NCBI GenBank assembly: GCA_003218785.1
Contig: QHOM01000151.1
Coordinates: 1-6,740 of the forward strand
DNA: 6,740 nucleotides
Reading direction: 5' to 3'
Source of the DNA: Verrucomicrobiota bacterium
GTDB lineage: Bacteria; Verrucomicrobiota; Verrucomicrobiia; Chthoniobacterales; UBA10450
The notes beneath the pieces are model-generated. The model was not told the DNA's origin. It saw only the letters and a program-made list of their open reading frames with translations, and ran no database searches. Shown here one piece after another: positions 6,718 through 6,740 of the stretch (within the stretch, counting starts at the first letter, position 1; each line of letters opens with the position of its first letter). The translations under genes were made by a program, and so were the position numbers.

Positions 6718-6740
6718 TCCCAGTTCCCGAGTAGTCGCTA

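Overview
The window looks like chromosomal DNA from an Acidobacteriota (Terriglobia-like) soil bacterium. That assignment rests on gene families, not on a database search. The combination of an Oar-like TonB-dependent receptor with an N-terminal carboxypeptidase-regulatory-like domain, a CadC-like winged-helix / transmembrane / PD40-propeller protein, and a small secreted HEIGH-motif protein is typical of that phylum as I remember it. No RNA gene, CRISPR array, insertion sequence or phage feature was seen.

Layout. Positions 2-70 (+) carry the last 22 codons of an unidentified gene entering from the left. It converges on a small secreted zinc-metalloprotease-like gene (147-764, -). A 170-179 bp divergent intergenic region follows, holding a repeated TGACGA-type motif that could be an operator. 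Next is a 728-residue membrane-anchored one-component regulator (944-3130, +) with an OmpR/PhoB-type winged helix, one transmembrane helix and a WD40/PD40 propeller. Converging on it is a large outer-membrane receptor gene (3209-6659, -). Its reading frame is broken near 4700, so the N-terminal two thirds and the C-terminal barrel lie in different frames. The right edge (6660-6740) is the upstream region of that receptor, with a perfect 14-bp palindrome and competing open frames.

How the parts may work together (inference). The divergent protease/regulator pair may form a regulatory unit controlled from the shared intergenic region. The receptor is a typical acidobacterial SusC/Oar-type surface protein, probably inactive here unless the frameshift is a sequencing or assembly error. 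I do not see a clearly new system. The observations most worth checking are the receptor lesion, the helically phased repeat in the divergent promoter region, and the non-canonical zinc-site spacing of the protease.
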